Source: JACPIL01 sp964362365 (GTDB lineage Archaea > Nanobdellota > Nanobdellia > Woesearchaeales > GW2011-AR9). From it: DNA of 64,000 bases. Below the pieces are notes generated by a model. That model was not told the origin of the DNA. It was given only the letters and a program-made list of their open reading frames with translations, and made no database searches. The translations under genes were made by a program, and so were the position numbers. This document shows, piece by piece, positions 42,503 through 50,775 of the stretch; positions within the stretch are counted from its first letter, which is position 1, and the number at the start of each line of letters is the position of its first letter. Where the stretch lies: positions 13,306-77,305 of the forward strand of contig CAYIEF010000001.1 in NCBI GenBank assembly GCA_964362365.1, in the 5' to 3' direction.

Positions 42503-43510
42503 ATGGTGAATAGGAAAGGATATCTTACCTATGAAGATCAAGTAAGTTCTGACCAAAGAAAGCTCCAAGAGATTCTCGATGTTTATGACCTCAGCGACAG
42601 AAATTTCAAAGAAGTTCTAAACCGTTTGCTTGGGCCGGAAAACAAAGACCTCTCTGCTCCGGTTATTCATCAAATTCCCACTAAACATACCCGTTTTGTT
42701 ATAATAGGCGACCTGCATCTTAATGCTCGTGCAGAAGACGGCGGCTACGGATGTGATTTTGCCAAATTAGAAAAAGTTCTTCATATTGCTAAGGAAGAAG
42801 GTGCTGAGTTTGTAGTGCAAACTGGCGATGTAACGGATGGAGAAAACATGCGCCATCACCAAAAATATGGCATTGTAGTGCAGGGGTTGGATAATGTAGT
42901 TGAGTTTTCTGTAAATCACTGGCCTGATTGTGGCTTGCCTACCTACTTCATAGGTGGAAATCATGATGAAACATACCTCAACTTCGCCGGAGCTGATATT
43001 TGTAAATATATCGCCGAGAAGAGACCTGATTTACATTATCTTGGCATGAATGAAGGAAATCTTCCTCTCCAGCCAAGGTATCAGAAGATGTTAATGAAAG
43101 CTCAAAATAATCAAGAACGCGCTCAATTAGTCAAGAAATTGATTACAGAGCGGGGCCCTACATGGTTAAGAATACGCCATCCTTCTAAAGGAAGCGCAAA
43201 AGGACGTTCCTATCAGCCCCAGCAGCACGTAGAAGCATTGGAAGGAAGTTTCAAGCCGCATATATTGGTGATAGGGCATTATCATAAAATGGACTACCTG
43301 TTCAAACGCAATGTTCATATCTTCCAAGCAGGCACTCTCGAGAAGCAGAGCGGATGGATGAGAACCAAAGATCTGGCCGCGCATCTGGGAGGACTTTTAG
43401 TCGATGCTTACTATAACGAAAATGGAAGCATCCTTCCTTTATATCACCAACGCTTAGAATACGAAGTGAATGGCCGTGAGGATTTCGGCATCCTTGGTGG
43501 CAAGAAATAA
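42503..43510 (+). CDS. Calcineurin-like metallophosphoesterase
   Basis: 335 aa from ATG 42503, which has a GGGGGTG ribosome site 8 bases upstream. All metal motifs are present: IGDLHLN (DxH), QTGDVTDG (GD), GGNHDETY (GNHD) and VIGHYHK (GHxH). The extra 80 residues at the N-terminus are not recognised. It is a dinuclear phosphoesterase acting on nucleic acid, nucleotides or phosphoproteins. Its stop overlaps the start of a degenerate copy of itself. Confidence 0.88.
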   Translation: MVNRKGYLTYEDQVSSDQRKLQEILDVYDLSDRNFKEVLNRLLGPENKDLSAPVIHQIPTKHTRFVIIGDLHLNARAEDGGYGCDFAKLEKVLHIAKEEGAEFVVQTGDVTDGENMRHHQKYGIVVQGLDNVVEFSVNHWPDCGLPTYFIGGNHDETYLNFAGADICKYIAEKRPDLHYLGMNEGNLPLQPRYQKMLMKAQNNQERAQLVKKLITERGPTWLRIRHPSKGSAKGRSYQPQQHVEALEGSFKPHILVIGHYHKMDYLFKRNVHIFQAGTLEKQSGWMRTKDLAAHLGGLLVDAYYNENGSILPLYHQRLEYEVNGREDFGILGGKK

Positions 43511-44415
43511 TGACTGATTCAAAAAAGAAAAGGCTTGAACAAAAAATTCTGGAGCTTGCATTAGAGAAAGGTATAACGCCAGAGGTATTACGCGCTAATA
43601 TTGATGCAGTAAAACATCCAACTGTCCACCCGGTGCGTGACTTATCAGATCATGTCAAAGACAATAAGCTAAACATCGGCGTAATTTCAGATACTTGTTT
43701 GAACAGCAAACATACCCGGCCGGATATACTGCATACTGCCTATGCCTTTTTTAAACAGCTGGATGTACCTTACGTCTTGCATTGCGGAAATATCACTGAT
43801 GGCTACTTAAAGAGCCGCACTCATGCTGAGCATATTCTCTTTCAGGATTATCTTGGCATGTTGGAATATATCAAAGAAGTTTATCCTAATATCGGTGTTC
43901 CAACTTATTTTATTGGCGGAAGAAATGAACTTACTTTCTTTAAGAGAGTGGTTGCTAAAGAAAAAATGGTTCGCGGCAAAAAAGTTCGTTATAAAGAAAA
44001 AACGAACGTATGCCATGATCTTGAAAAGCAACGGGAAGATTTAGTGTTTCTTGGTTGGAACGATGCAAGAGTGCGTGTTGCTCCAAAAGTTACCATAGCT
44101 CTAGCCAGCCCTGAATCCGGCAGTAGAAAACCATACACTGTTTCGCATCCAATGCAAAAGGTACTTGAAAGTTACGGCGGCGGTGAAAAACCGCGAATAC
44201 AATTGTTGGGGTACTATAATCAACGTTGGAGCGGGGAACATTTAGGAGTAGATGCCCATATGGTCGGTACTACCCAAAATCAGCCTCCTGGCGGGTATTC
44301 TCGAGGAGAGCCGTCTCACAATCTTGTCGTAACTGTGCTCCAGCTTAGATTTCGCAAGGATGGTTCTTTGGCAGAAAATGGAAGTACCGCTATTGAGCTG
44401 CCATTCTACGAATAG
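43510..44415 (+). CDS. Degenerate metallophosphoesterase paralogue (pseudoenzyme)
   Basis: 301 aa, clearly the same fold as the gene before it, with which it overlaps by one base (TAATG). Metal motifs are lost in order: DLH becomes DTC (61-63), GDVTDG becomes GNITDG (93-98), GNHD becomes GRNE (137-140), and GHYH becomes GYYN (234-237). The flanking text (VPTYFIGG, YVLHCGN) is kept, so the fold should survive while catalysis should not. It may form a heterodimer with or regulate the active partner. Confidence 0.8.
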   Translation: MTDSKKKRLEQKILELALEKGITPEVLRANIDAVKHPTVHPVRDLSDHVKDNKLNIGVISDTCLNSKHTRPDILHTAYAFFKQLDVPYVLHCGNITDGYLKSRTHAEHILFQDYLGMLEYIKEVYPNIGVPTYFIGGRNELTFFKRVVAKEKMVRGKKVRYKEKTNVCHDLEKQREDLVFLGWNDARVRVAPKVTIALASPESGSRKPYTVSHPMQKVLESYGGGEKPRIQLLGYYNQRWSGEHLGVDAHMVGTTQNQPPGGYSRGEPSHNLVVTVLQLRFRKDGSLAENGSTAIELPFYE

Positions 44416-44560
44416 AACTAGTTGCTGGTAGAAGCTTTCAGTCTGGATATCCAGGTCAGAATATAAAACATTAGGATAGGTTTTATATTTACTTCTTTTT
44501 TAATTTTGGAGGATTACAAAATAATTTAGATACTACATGTAATAAAATTAAAATCCTAAA

Positions 44561-44727
44561 ATCGCCTACCCGCCGTTCGCTTCGCTCCCTCCGCAGCATC
44601 CAATCACTGCGTTCGGGACTTGCTTATGATCAAGAGCTGCAGGGTATCCGGCGATGTTCTAGACGGATTTTCAATCATTCCTCGCTGATCGCTGCTGAGC
44701 AGCGCGGTATTAGACCCAGCGAGGAAT
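44561..44727. ncRNA. Candidate structured RNA, two domains
   Basis: In the 358-base gap before the next gene, ATCGCC (44561) pairs with GGCGAT (44650-44655). Inside these, TACCC pairs with GGGTA and CCGCAGC pairs with GCTGCAG-like bases. A second domain is a perfect 11-bp hairpin ATTCCTCGCTG (44677-44687) with CAGCGAGGAAT (44717-44727), holding an inner CGCTGCT/AGCAGCG hairpin. The block is GC-rich in an AT-rich gap and has no ORF. It includes TTCGCTTCGCTCC, shared with element B. It is an RNA or mobile palindrome candidate. Confidence 0.45.
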
Positions 44728-44773
44728 AAACCGTATAGAAAAGTCTTTAAACTTCTTTTTTCTTTCTTAATAG

Positions 44774-45619
44774 ATGAATTATCTAAGAAGAGGATTAAAC
44801 GCTACCTTTAACTCTATAAAAAAACATAAACTACTTTTTCTGGTAATCCTTCTTTTACAAATCATTTTTGTAGTTTCTTCTTTATGGTTAGGCAGTTTGT
44901 ACTTGCTTAAAATCTTAGAAAACACGCAAGGGATCATCGGGCCATTAGAAAATGCTAATTATGATTCACAGAAGATTGAACAAGGCGAACCATTCACTCC
45001 GGATTACGCTGCTATCTACAACAGTTACCAATCCATGCTCAAGAATGTTATAATCTTTGCAGCCAGGATGGCTATGCTTTTTCTATTATTGAACGGAAGC
45101 ATCTGGCTGCTCAGCCACTGGGTGCTACAAGAGAAAAGATCTTGGAAATTGAGGTTCAAAGAAAGCTTACAGTTTCTTCTGAAAACCTGGGCTTCTATCT
45201 TTATATTATTTGGACCGTTTAAGGTTATTTCATATTATGTGTTACTCCATTTTATCCGGGTAAGCCAATCCTTCAGCAACATAGCATTGGTGCTTAAGAT
45301 ATTGCTCATCGCTTCATTAGTGATATATTATTTCTTTCTGGTCGCTCTGGCCGTCGCTCCCGTCCTGTCCTGGAAACAATTTGCTAAAATGTGGATACAT
45401 GCATCTGTTACCCAGTTCAGAAAGACCGTGGTTCTTTTCTTTAGTATTATGGCTGCACTGTTTGTTAGTTTTGCCGCATTGTACTGGGCTATTGAATATG
45501 AAAAATCAGCAGCATCGTTGTTATTGTTAGGAATGGCCTGCATAGTTATGATTGGTGTAATCAGGATTTTCTGGATCGCGACCATTCAAGAGATAGAACA
45601 TGAAACAAGTCATCATTGA
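44774..45619 (+). CDS. Integral membrane protein, six TM
   Basis: 281 aa with six clear hydrophobic helices and a short extracellular-type loop after the first (residues 45-80). No transporter signature is recognised. A basic N-terminal stretch (SIKKHKLL) before helix 1 places that end in the cytoplasm. The downstream PIN gene begins within its last 20 bases, so the two are translated together. Confidence 0.7.
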   Translation: MNYLRRGLNATFNSIKKHKLLFLVILLLQIIFVVSSLWLGSLYLLKILENTQGIIGPLENANYDSQKIEQGEPFTPDYAAIYNSYQSMLKNVIIFAARMAMLFLLLNGSIWLLSHWVLQEKRSWKLRFKESLQFLLKTWASIFILFGPFKVISYYVLLHFIRVSQSFSNIALVLKILLIASLVIYYFFLVALAVAPVLSWKQFAKMWIHASVTQFRKTVVLFFSIMAALFVSFAALYWAIEYEKSAASLLLLGMACIVMIGVIRIFWIATIQEIEHETSHH

Positions 45620-45971
45620 TACCAATGCCTGGATGGCTATTACTGAGTTTAAGCTAGATATATTTGCAGCGCTAGAGAGAGATTGTGATTTTTCTTTCAA
45701 AGCAGTAGTCCTACAGGGAATGATTGATGAGCTGGAGAAGATCGTTTCAGAACAACGGAGTAAATTCAGGCAGGCAGCCTTGTTAGCCTTAGGAATCATC
45801 AAGGTAAAAAAAATAAAAATTCTTCCGGAGATTGGAAATGTAGATGACTTGTTAGTTAAACATTCCAAGGAAGGAGATCTGGTCCTGACCCAAGATGCTG
45901 CTTTAAAGAAACGGCTGAAGAAACCGTATTTGACCATCAGGCAGAAGAAAAGGATAATTTTGGTTGAATAG
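45600..45971 (+). CDS. PIN-domain protein (Fcf1/VapC9-like)
   Basis: 123 aa. The PIN acids appear in IIDTNAWM (Asp7), GMIDELEKI, NVDDLLVKH and LTQDAALKK. The layout resembles the archaeal Fcf1/Utp24-type branch rather than VapC with an antitoxin. No VapB gene accompanies it. It may process rRNA or other RNA. It ends in a basic tail (IRQKKRIILVE) similar to that branch. Confidence 0.8.
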   Translation: MKQVIIDTNAWMAITEFKLDIFAALERDCDFSFKAVVLQGMIDELEKIVSEQRSKFRQAALLALGIIKVKKIKILPEIGNVDDLLVKHSKEGDLVLTQDAALKKRLKKPYLTIRQKKRIILVE

Positions 45972-45972
45972 A

Positions 45973-46332
45973 TTAAGGATTATATTTACAGCCGGAGTAC
46001 GTCGCAACTTGTTCTAAGGAGAGAACATCGTCTACTCTTGCTCCATGAAAATTCCAAGAAGGAAAGAACAGTAAGTCATCTTTCATATTATTTCCGCATT
46101 TTTTTACAAAAGAATATTCCGGTGATGGGCTGTAGCATTCAACTTTGATCTCCTTAATATCAATGCCTTGATCTGCGAAGATTTGTTCTTTGGACACAGA
46201 TATAGACGCCCGATGAGCAGTGATACTTTGACATCGTTATCAACTAAACATTGAACAAATGAATCTTTTTTCTCTTCCGAAGCTAGATATTTTACTGCTC
46301 CGTAAGTTCCTGCGCCTAAATAAACGTAAAGT
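45973..46332 (-). pseudogene. Frameshifted thioredoxin-like (VKOR C-terminal type) gene
   Basis: The lower frame (46197-45973) reads CPK-like then EQIFADQGIDIKEIKVEC and ends SLEQVATYSGC. This is like the thioredoxin tail of VKOR-type proteins (FPSWNF, SLEQ..SGC). The upstream frame (46332 to about 46195) reads SFVQCLVDNDVKV and breaks near LYLCP, where the CPxC active site should be. A single small indel would join them. The second active-site Cys seems lost. The gene is therefore probably dead, or encodes two fragments. Confidence 0.6.
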
Positions 46333-46465
46333 ATTTAAATTAAAGCTCTCCCAAGCTTCAAAAACAATAATTATAGGAAATAACTTAAATTAACAGTTAG
46401 ATTATCAAAGCTTAAGTGATTTCCTAATAAATATAAATTTCAAACCACAGCATGGTGCAAATCAA

Positions 46466-48466
46466 ATGATTGAAGTTAGTTTATTAGCAATTATAATTAG
46501 TATCGTAGCTTTAGCTTATGCCGGATATCTTTCTTTTAAGGTTATGAAGATTAATCCTGGAAATGAAAAGATGAAAGAGATTTCCAACGCCATTAAGGAA
46601 GGGGCGATGGCTTATATGGCTCGCCAATATAAGACCATTGCCGTATTTGCGATAATTATTTTCATTGTTTTATTGAAGCTATTTGAAACCCCGATAGCTT
46701 TAGGATTCCTATTAGGGGCAGTTCTTTCTGGAATTTCTGGTTATATCGGAATGAGTATCTCAGTCAGAGCTAATTCCCGAACCGCGGAAACTGCTAAAAA
46801 AGGTTTGAAAGAAGCTTTAGACGTTGCTTTTAAGGGGGGTTCAGTTACCGGGATGGCCGTAGTCGGACTTGCTTTACTTGCTGTCAGCACATTTTATTAT
46901 TTTTATCCTGCTCCCAGTATGTTGGTCGGGTTAGGGTTTGGCGCTTCATTAATTTCTTTATTTGCCAGAGTAGGGGGAGGGATTTATACTAAAGCAGCAG
47001 ATGTCGGAGCAGATTTAGTTGGGAAAATTGAAGCAGGAATTCCTGAAGATGATCCACGAAATCCGGCAACAATTGCTGACAATGTTGGGGATAATGTTGG
47101 AGATTGCGCAGGCATGGGAGCTGATTTGTATGAAACTTATGTCGTTACTTTATTAGCGGCGATGCTGTTAGGGATCATTCCTAGTGTCTCTGCCGGTTTC
47201 AATCAAGCGGTAGAATATCCTTTAATGTTGGGTTGTGTTGCGATTGTTGCTTCTATTTTAGGAACATTCTTTGTTAAATTAGGAAAATCAGAAAATATCA
47301 TGATGGCTTTGTACAAAGGATTAATTGGGGCAGGCATTTTTTCCGCGGCTGGATTTTACGCCGTAACTTATTACACTAAAAATCCAATTAATCTGTTTTT
47401 AGCCGCAATCGTTGGTTTAGTTATTACTTTATTAATCAATATCATTACTGAATATTATACTAGCACAAAATATCGGCCGGTTAAAAAAATTGCTGAAGCT
47501 TCTAATACTGGAGCTGGAACAAATTTAATTACTGGTTTAGCTATGGGTTTGGAATCAACTTTGCTCCCTGTTTTAGTCATCTGTGGCGGAATTATTGCTG
47601 CTTATATGTTAGCTGGAATTTACGGTGTTGCGATCGCTGCTGTTGCAATGTTATCCTTAACTGGAGTCGTTATTGCTTTAGACAGTTACGGGCCAATCAC
47701 CGATAATGCCGGCGGTATCGCTGAAATGGCCGGCTTAGATAAAAAAGTCAGAAACGTTACCGATGCTTTAGATGCAGTTGGAAACACAACTAAAGCCGTT
47801 ACTAAAGGTTACGCCATCGGCTCTGCAGCTTTAGCTGCATTAGCTTTATTTGCTGCTTTTTCCCAGGAGATTACCGCAATAACCGGAACACCAGTTAGCT
47901 TTTTATTAACCAATCCTGCAGTCTTGGTGGGGTTATTTATTGGAGCTTTGTTGCCGTTTATCTTTTCATCTTTATGCATGACTGCAGTTGGAAGTTCAGC
48001 CCATGAAATAGTAATTGAAGTACGCAGACAATTTAAAGAGATCAAAGGGTTAATGGAAGGGAAGGCTAAACCAGAATACGGCAAATGCGTAGATATCGTA
48101 ACTAAAGCTGCGTTGAGAAATATGGTTCTTCCAGCCGTGTTGGCCATTGCTGCACCGCTTTTAGTTGGATTATTATTGGGAATAAAAGCATTAGGCGGAT
48201 TGTTGATTGGAGTTATCTTAAGCGGCTTAATGATGGCTTTATTTATGTCCAATACCGGAGCAGCATGGGATAATGCTAAGAAATTGATTGAAAAAGGCTC
48301 AGGAAAAGGTACTGAAGCTCACAAAGCAGCGGTTGTTGGTGACACAGTTGGAGATCCGTTCAAAGACACTGCCGGGCCGGCTTTAAACGCTTTAATCAAA
48401 GTCATGAATACTTTTGCCATCGTCTTTGCACCAGTTTTAATAGCTTATGGATTAAATTTGTTTTAA
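46466..48466 (+). CDS. hppA: Membrane-bound H+-pumping pyrophosphatase (K+-independent)
   Basis: 666 aa, about 16 helices. It couples pyrophosphate hydrolysis to H+ export. The substrate motifs are DVGADLVGKIEAGIPEDDPR (residues 179-198) and DNVGDNVGDCAGMGADLYE (205-222), with the C-terminal VVGDTVGDPFKDTAGPA block. At the K+ site the sequence is GNTTKAVTKG with Lys443 and Thr446, the pair seen in K+-independent H+ pumps. It would capture energy from biosynthetic PPi, which suits a fermentative cell. A TATA-like AATAAATATAAAT precedes it. Confidence 0.96.
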   Translation: MIEVSLLAIIISIVALAYAGYLSFKVMKINPGNEKMKEISNAIKEGAMAYMARQYKTIAVFAIIIFIVLLKLFETPIALGFLLGAVLSGISGYIGMSISVRANSRTAETAKKGLKEALDVAFKGGSVTGMAVVGLALLAVSTFYYFYPAPSMLVGLGFGASLISLFARVGGGIYTKAADVGADLVGKIEAGIPEDDPRNPATIADNVGDNVGDCAGMGADLYETYVVTLLAAMLLGIIPSVSAGFNQAVEYPLMLGCVAIVASILGTFFVKLGKSENIMMALYKGLIGAGIFSAAGFYAVTYYTKNPINLFLAAIVGLVITLLINIITEYYTSTKYRPVKKIAEASNTGAGTNLITGLAMGLESTLLPVLVICGGIIAAYMLAGIYGVAIAAVAMLSLTGVVIALDSYGPITDNAGGIAEMAGLDKKVRNVTDALDAVGNTTKAVTKGYAIGSAALAALALFAAFSQEITAITGTPVSFLLTNPAVLVGLFIGALLPFIFSSLCMTAVGSSAHEIVIEVRRQFKEIKGLMEGKAKPEYGKCVDIVTKAALRNMVLPAVLAIAAPLLVGLLLGIKALGGLLIGVILSGLMMALFMSNTGAAWDNAKKLIEKGSGKGTEAHKAAVVGDTVGDPFKDTAGPALNALIKVMNTFAIVFAPVLIAYGLNLF

Positions 48467-48474
48467 GAAGTGGG

Positions 48475-48777
48475 TTATTTAGGATGTTTTACTTTTTCTA
48501 TTTCCGCCGTTATTTTTTGCTCAAGCTCTGCCACTGCTTTTTCAGCACCGTAGAGCCAGATTGTTGCTCTATGTGACTGATGAAGAAAATCATCATAATT
48601 TGTCGAAGAAGCATACATTACTGTAACTCCGTTAATATGATAATAATTTACTTGCCTTGAACTTTGAAAATTATGAGCCGAATGAAAATGCTGGTTTATG
48701 GGTTCACAGCCAACATCTCTAGGAATTACAAAATCAAAACCAGGTAGTTTTGGCCCATCGTATATTTTCTTTTTCAT
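48475..48777 (-). CDS. Hypothetical protein, 100 aa
   Basis: A small soluble protein I do not recognise. It has a His-rich stretch (HFHSAHNF) and an acidic helical C-terminus. The gene converges on hppA with 8 bases between stops and follows the response regulator gene by 42 bases on the same strand, so it may be co-transcribed with it. Confidence 0.5.
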   Translation of the reverse strand: MKKKIYDGPKLPGFDFVIPRDVGCEPINQHFHSAHNFQSSRQVNYYHINGVTVMYASSTNYDDFLHQSHRATIWLYGAEKAVAELEQKITAEIEKVKHPK

Positions 48778-48819
48778 CTTACATCCAAAATAGAGATTAA
48801 ATATAAATGTTTGCGTAGT

Positions 48820-49215
48820 TTAGAATCTCTTGTTCTTTCCTAGATAATCGCTTACCACATTCTCAAGAGAACGATTCAATTGAGATTTAGGAACAAACCC
48901 GTCGGCCCCCGCATCCAGCCACTGCTGCCGGCAAGTATGATCCATAGACATGCCAAAAATAGTCAAATCTGGATGCTCTTTTTTCATCTGCGAACATACT
49001 TCATACCCAGGAAGACCTGGTGGCATTTGGGTATCCATAAGTATAAAGTGGTATTTCTGCTGCTGCAGAAGCTGCAGGGCTTGCTGCCCATCTCCAGCTA
49101 TATGTACTTCTACTGTCTTGACATAAGAAGAGAGAAGATCTTCAACTTTCAGCTGTAACGCTTCTCTTACTAAATCGTCGTCATCAACGATTAAAAATCT
49201 GGTAACTTCGTTCAT
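48820..49215 (-). CDS. Stand-alone response-regulator receiver domain (CheY-like)
   Basis: 131 aa, one receiver domain and nothing else. The acidic pocket is VDDDDLV (residues 10-14), the phosphorylated Asp is in ILMDTQMP (about 61), the switch position is Ser in GMSMD and the Lys is in VPKSQ (about 110). It would need a histidine kinase, and none is in the window. A single-domain receiver can relay a signal by protein contact. The 3' neighbour is a small unknown gene. Confidence 0.88.
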   Translation of the reverse strand: MNEVTRFLIVDDDDLVREALQLKVEDLLSSYVKTVEVHIAGDGQQALQLLQQQKYHFILMDTQMPPGLPGYEVCSQMKKEHPDLTIFGMSMDHTCRQQWLDAGADGFVPKSQLNRSLENVVSDYLGKNKRF

Positions 49216-49312
49216 AGGTGATGACGAAATTAATTTATTTATATGTATTGTGAACCTAGAACCTAAACACGAAAAGATAAGTATAAAAAGAAATAAATTC
49301 TTCTTCTCTTAG

Positions 49313-50602
49313 ATGAAAAGAGGCCGAAACAAAAAAGAGGAGTCAAAACTAAAAAGATTCTTTAAGAAATTAGGGCCTGGTTTTATCACCGGCGCATCGG
49401 ATGATGATCCTTCAGGGATAGGAACGTATTCCCAGACTGGAGCCCAATTTGGCTACAACCAACTTTGGACGGCTTTATTTTCCTTTCCATTCATGGCGGC
49501 AATCCAAGAGATGTGCGGGCGGATTGGAATAGTAACCGGAAAAGGCCTGGCCGGAGTGATGAAAAAGCATTATTCAAAAACAGTCTTATATTTTTGCGTG
49601 CTGATTTTGCTGGTCGCCAACACCATCAACATCGGAGCAGACTTAGGAGCGATGGCTTATTCTGGGCAATTGATCTTTGGCATACCATTCATCTATTGGC
49701 TTTTAGGGATAACCGCCATAACCCTTCTTCTGGAAATCTTTGTCTCCTACCGGCTATATGCCAAAGTGCTCAAATATTTCACTTTTTCCCTGTTATCATA
49801 CCTGATTGTTGCCTTTCTGGTAAAACAAGATTGGCCTGCTATCTTAATTTCAACCTTCATCCCCAGCTTTTCTTTTACCAAAGAGTATCTGTTTAATATC
49901 GTGGCCATCCTGGGAACAACCATATCGCCTTATTTGTTTTTTTGGCAGGCCAGCGAAGAGGTAGAGGAAGAAGTTGAAGCAAAAGAATTACGGGAGATGG
50001 GAAATGGAATTCCAAAATTCCATGCTTCAAGAATAAAAGACCTGAGAATTGACACTATCGTTGGAATGTCTTTCTCAAATTTAATCATGTTTTTCATCAT
50101 CGTCACCACCGCTTCAACCTTAGGCGCGCATGGGATCACCGATATTCAAACTGTAGATCAGGCTGCGCAGGCTTTACGGCCTCTAGCAGGAGATTGGGCA
50201 TATTTATTGTTTGCTTTAGGAATCATAGGCACTGGGCTGTTGGCGGTGCCAGTTTTAGCCGGTTCAGCATCATATGCTCTAGCAGAAACATTCAACATGA
50301 AAGAAGGGCTTTACCGTAAATTTAAGCAAGCTCATGGATTTTACGGAGTCATAACACTGGCGACCATTGTCGGATTGATCATTAACTTCACCAGCATTCC
50401 ACCGTTTAAGGTCCTCTATTATACTGCTATCCTGAACGGCCTGGCCGCTCCGCCGCTCCTGGTGATGATAATGCTGATCTCAAATAATAAAAAAGTTTTA
50501 GGTAACTATACTAACCATAAACTCTCAAATTACCTTGGCTGGACCATCACCGCAATGATGGCTTTATGTGCAATCGCTTTAATAGCCAGTTTATTTTTCT
50601 AA
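49313..50602 (+). CDS. NRAMP-related divalent metal transporter
   Basis: 429 aa, eleven or so helices, NRAMP/SLC11 fold. The classical helix-1 metal motif DPGN reads DPSG here (DDDPSGIGTYS, residues 30-40). The helix-6 motif with Met is replaced by GTTISPYLFFWQ, so the usual methionine ligand for Mn2+/Fe2+ is absent. This suggests a different substrate, as in NRAMP-related Mg2+ transporters; that is inference. An acidic cytosolic loop follows (EEVEEEVEAKE). It is a single gene with its own promoter. Confidence 0.88.
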   Translation: MKRGRNKKEESKLKRFFKKLGPGFITGASDDDPSGIGTYSQTGAQFGYNQLWTALFSFPFMAAIQEMCGRIGIVTGKGLAGVMKKHYSKTVLYFCVLILLVANTINIGADLGAMAYSGQLIFGIPFIYWLLGITAITLLLEIFVSYRLYAKVLKYFTFSLLSYLIVAFLVKQDWPAILISTFIPSFSFTKEYLFNIVAILGTTISPYLFFWQASEEVEEEVEAKELREMGNGIPKFHASRIKDLRIDTIVGMSFSNLIMFFIIVTTASTLGAHGITDIQTVDQAAQALRPLAGDWAYLLFALGIIGTGLLAVPVLAGSASYALAETFNMKEGLYRKFKQAHGFYGVITLATIVGLIINFTSIPPFKVLYYTAILNGLAAPPLLVMIMLISNNKKVLGNYTNHKLSNYLGWTITAMMALCAIALIASLFF

Positions 50603-50634
50603 GACCCATTACTACTTTTTCAGTCCTAGTTTTG

Positions 50635-50775
50635 TTATCTTCCTATGCAAAAATATTTTTTCCCGGCAGATAATTCTTGGTGAGCAATATATGATAATAG
50701 CATGCCTGCTAATAAGCCACTTAACGAAAGAATGGGAATAACAAAGGGGGTGATGATTTTAATCGGAAGTACCAT
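50635..50775 (-). CDS. Small single-TM protein, 46 aa, downstream of DHH gene
   Basis: Read directly in the gap. ATG at 50775 lies inside the end of the DHH gene (overlap 17 bases) and the frame ends at TAA 50635-50637. The product has one hydrophobic helix (about residues 8-31) with Pro residues and a Gly-rich core, then a polar end (HQELSAGKKYF). The overlap and clean TM profile support a real gene. Function unknown. Confidence 0.5.
   Translation of the reverse strand: MVLPIKIITPFVIPILSLSGLLAGMLLSYIAHQELSAGKKYFCIGR

Noticed and set aside
49218..49224. C/D-box sRNA (GTGATGA box)
   Set aside because: No matching CTGA D box lies at the right distance, and the motif sits in a promoter.
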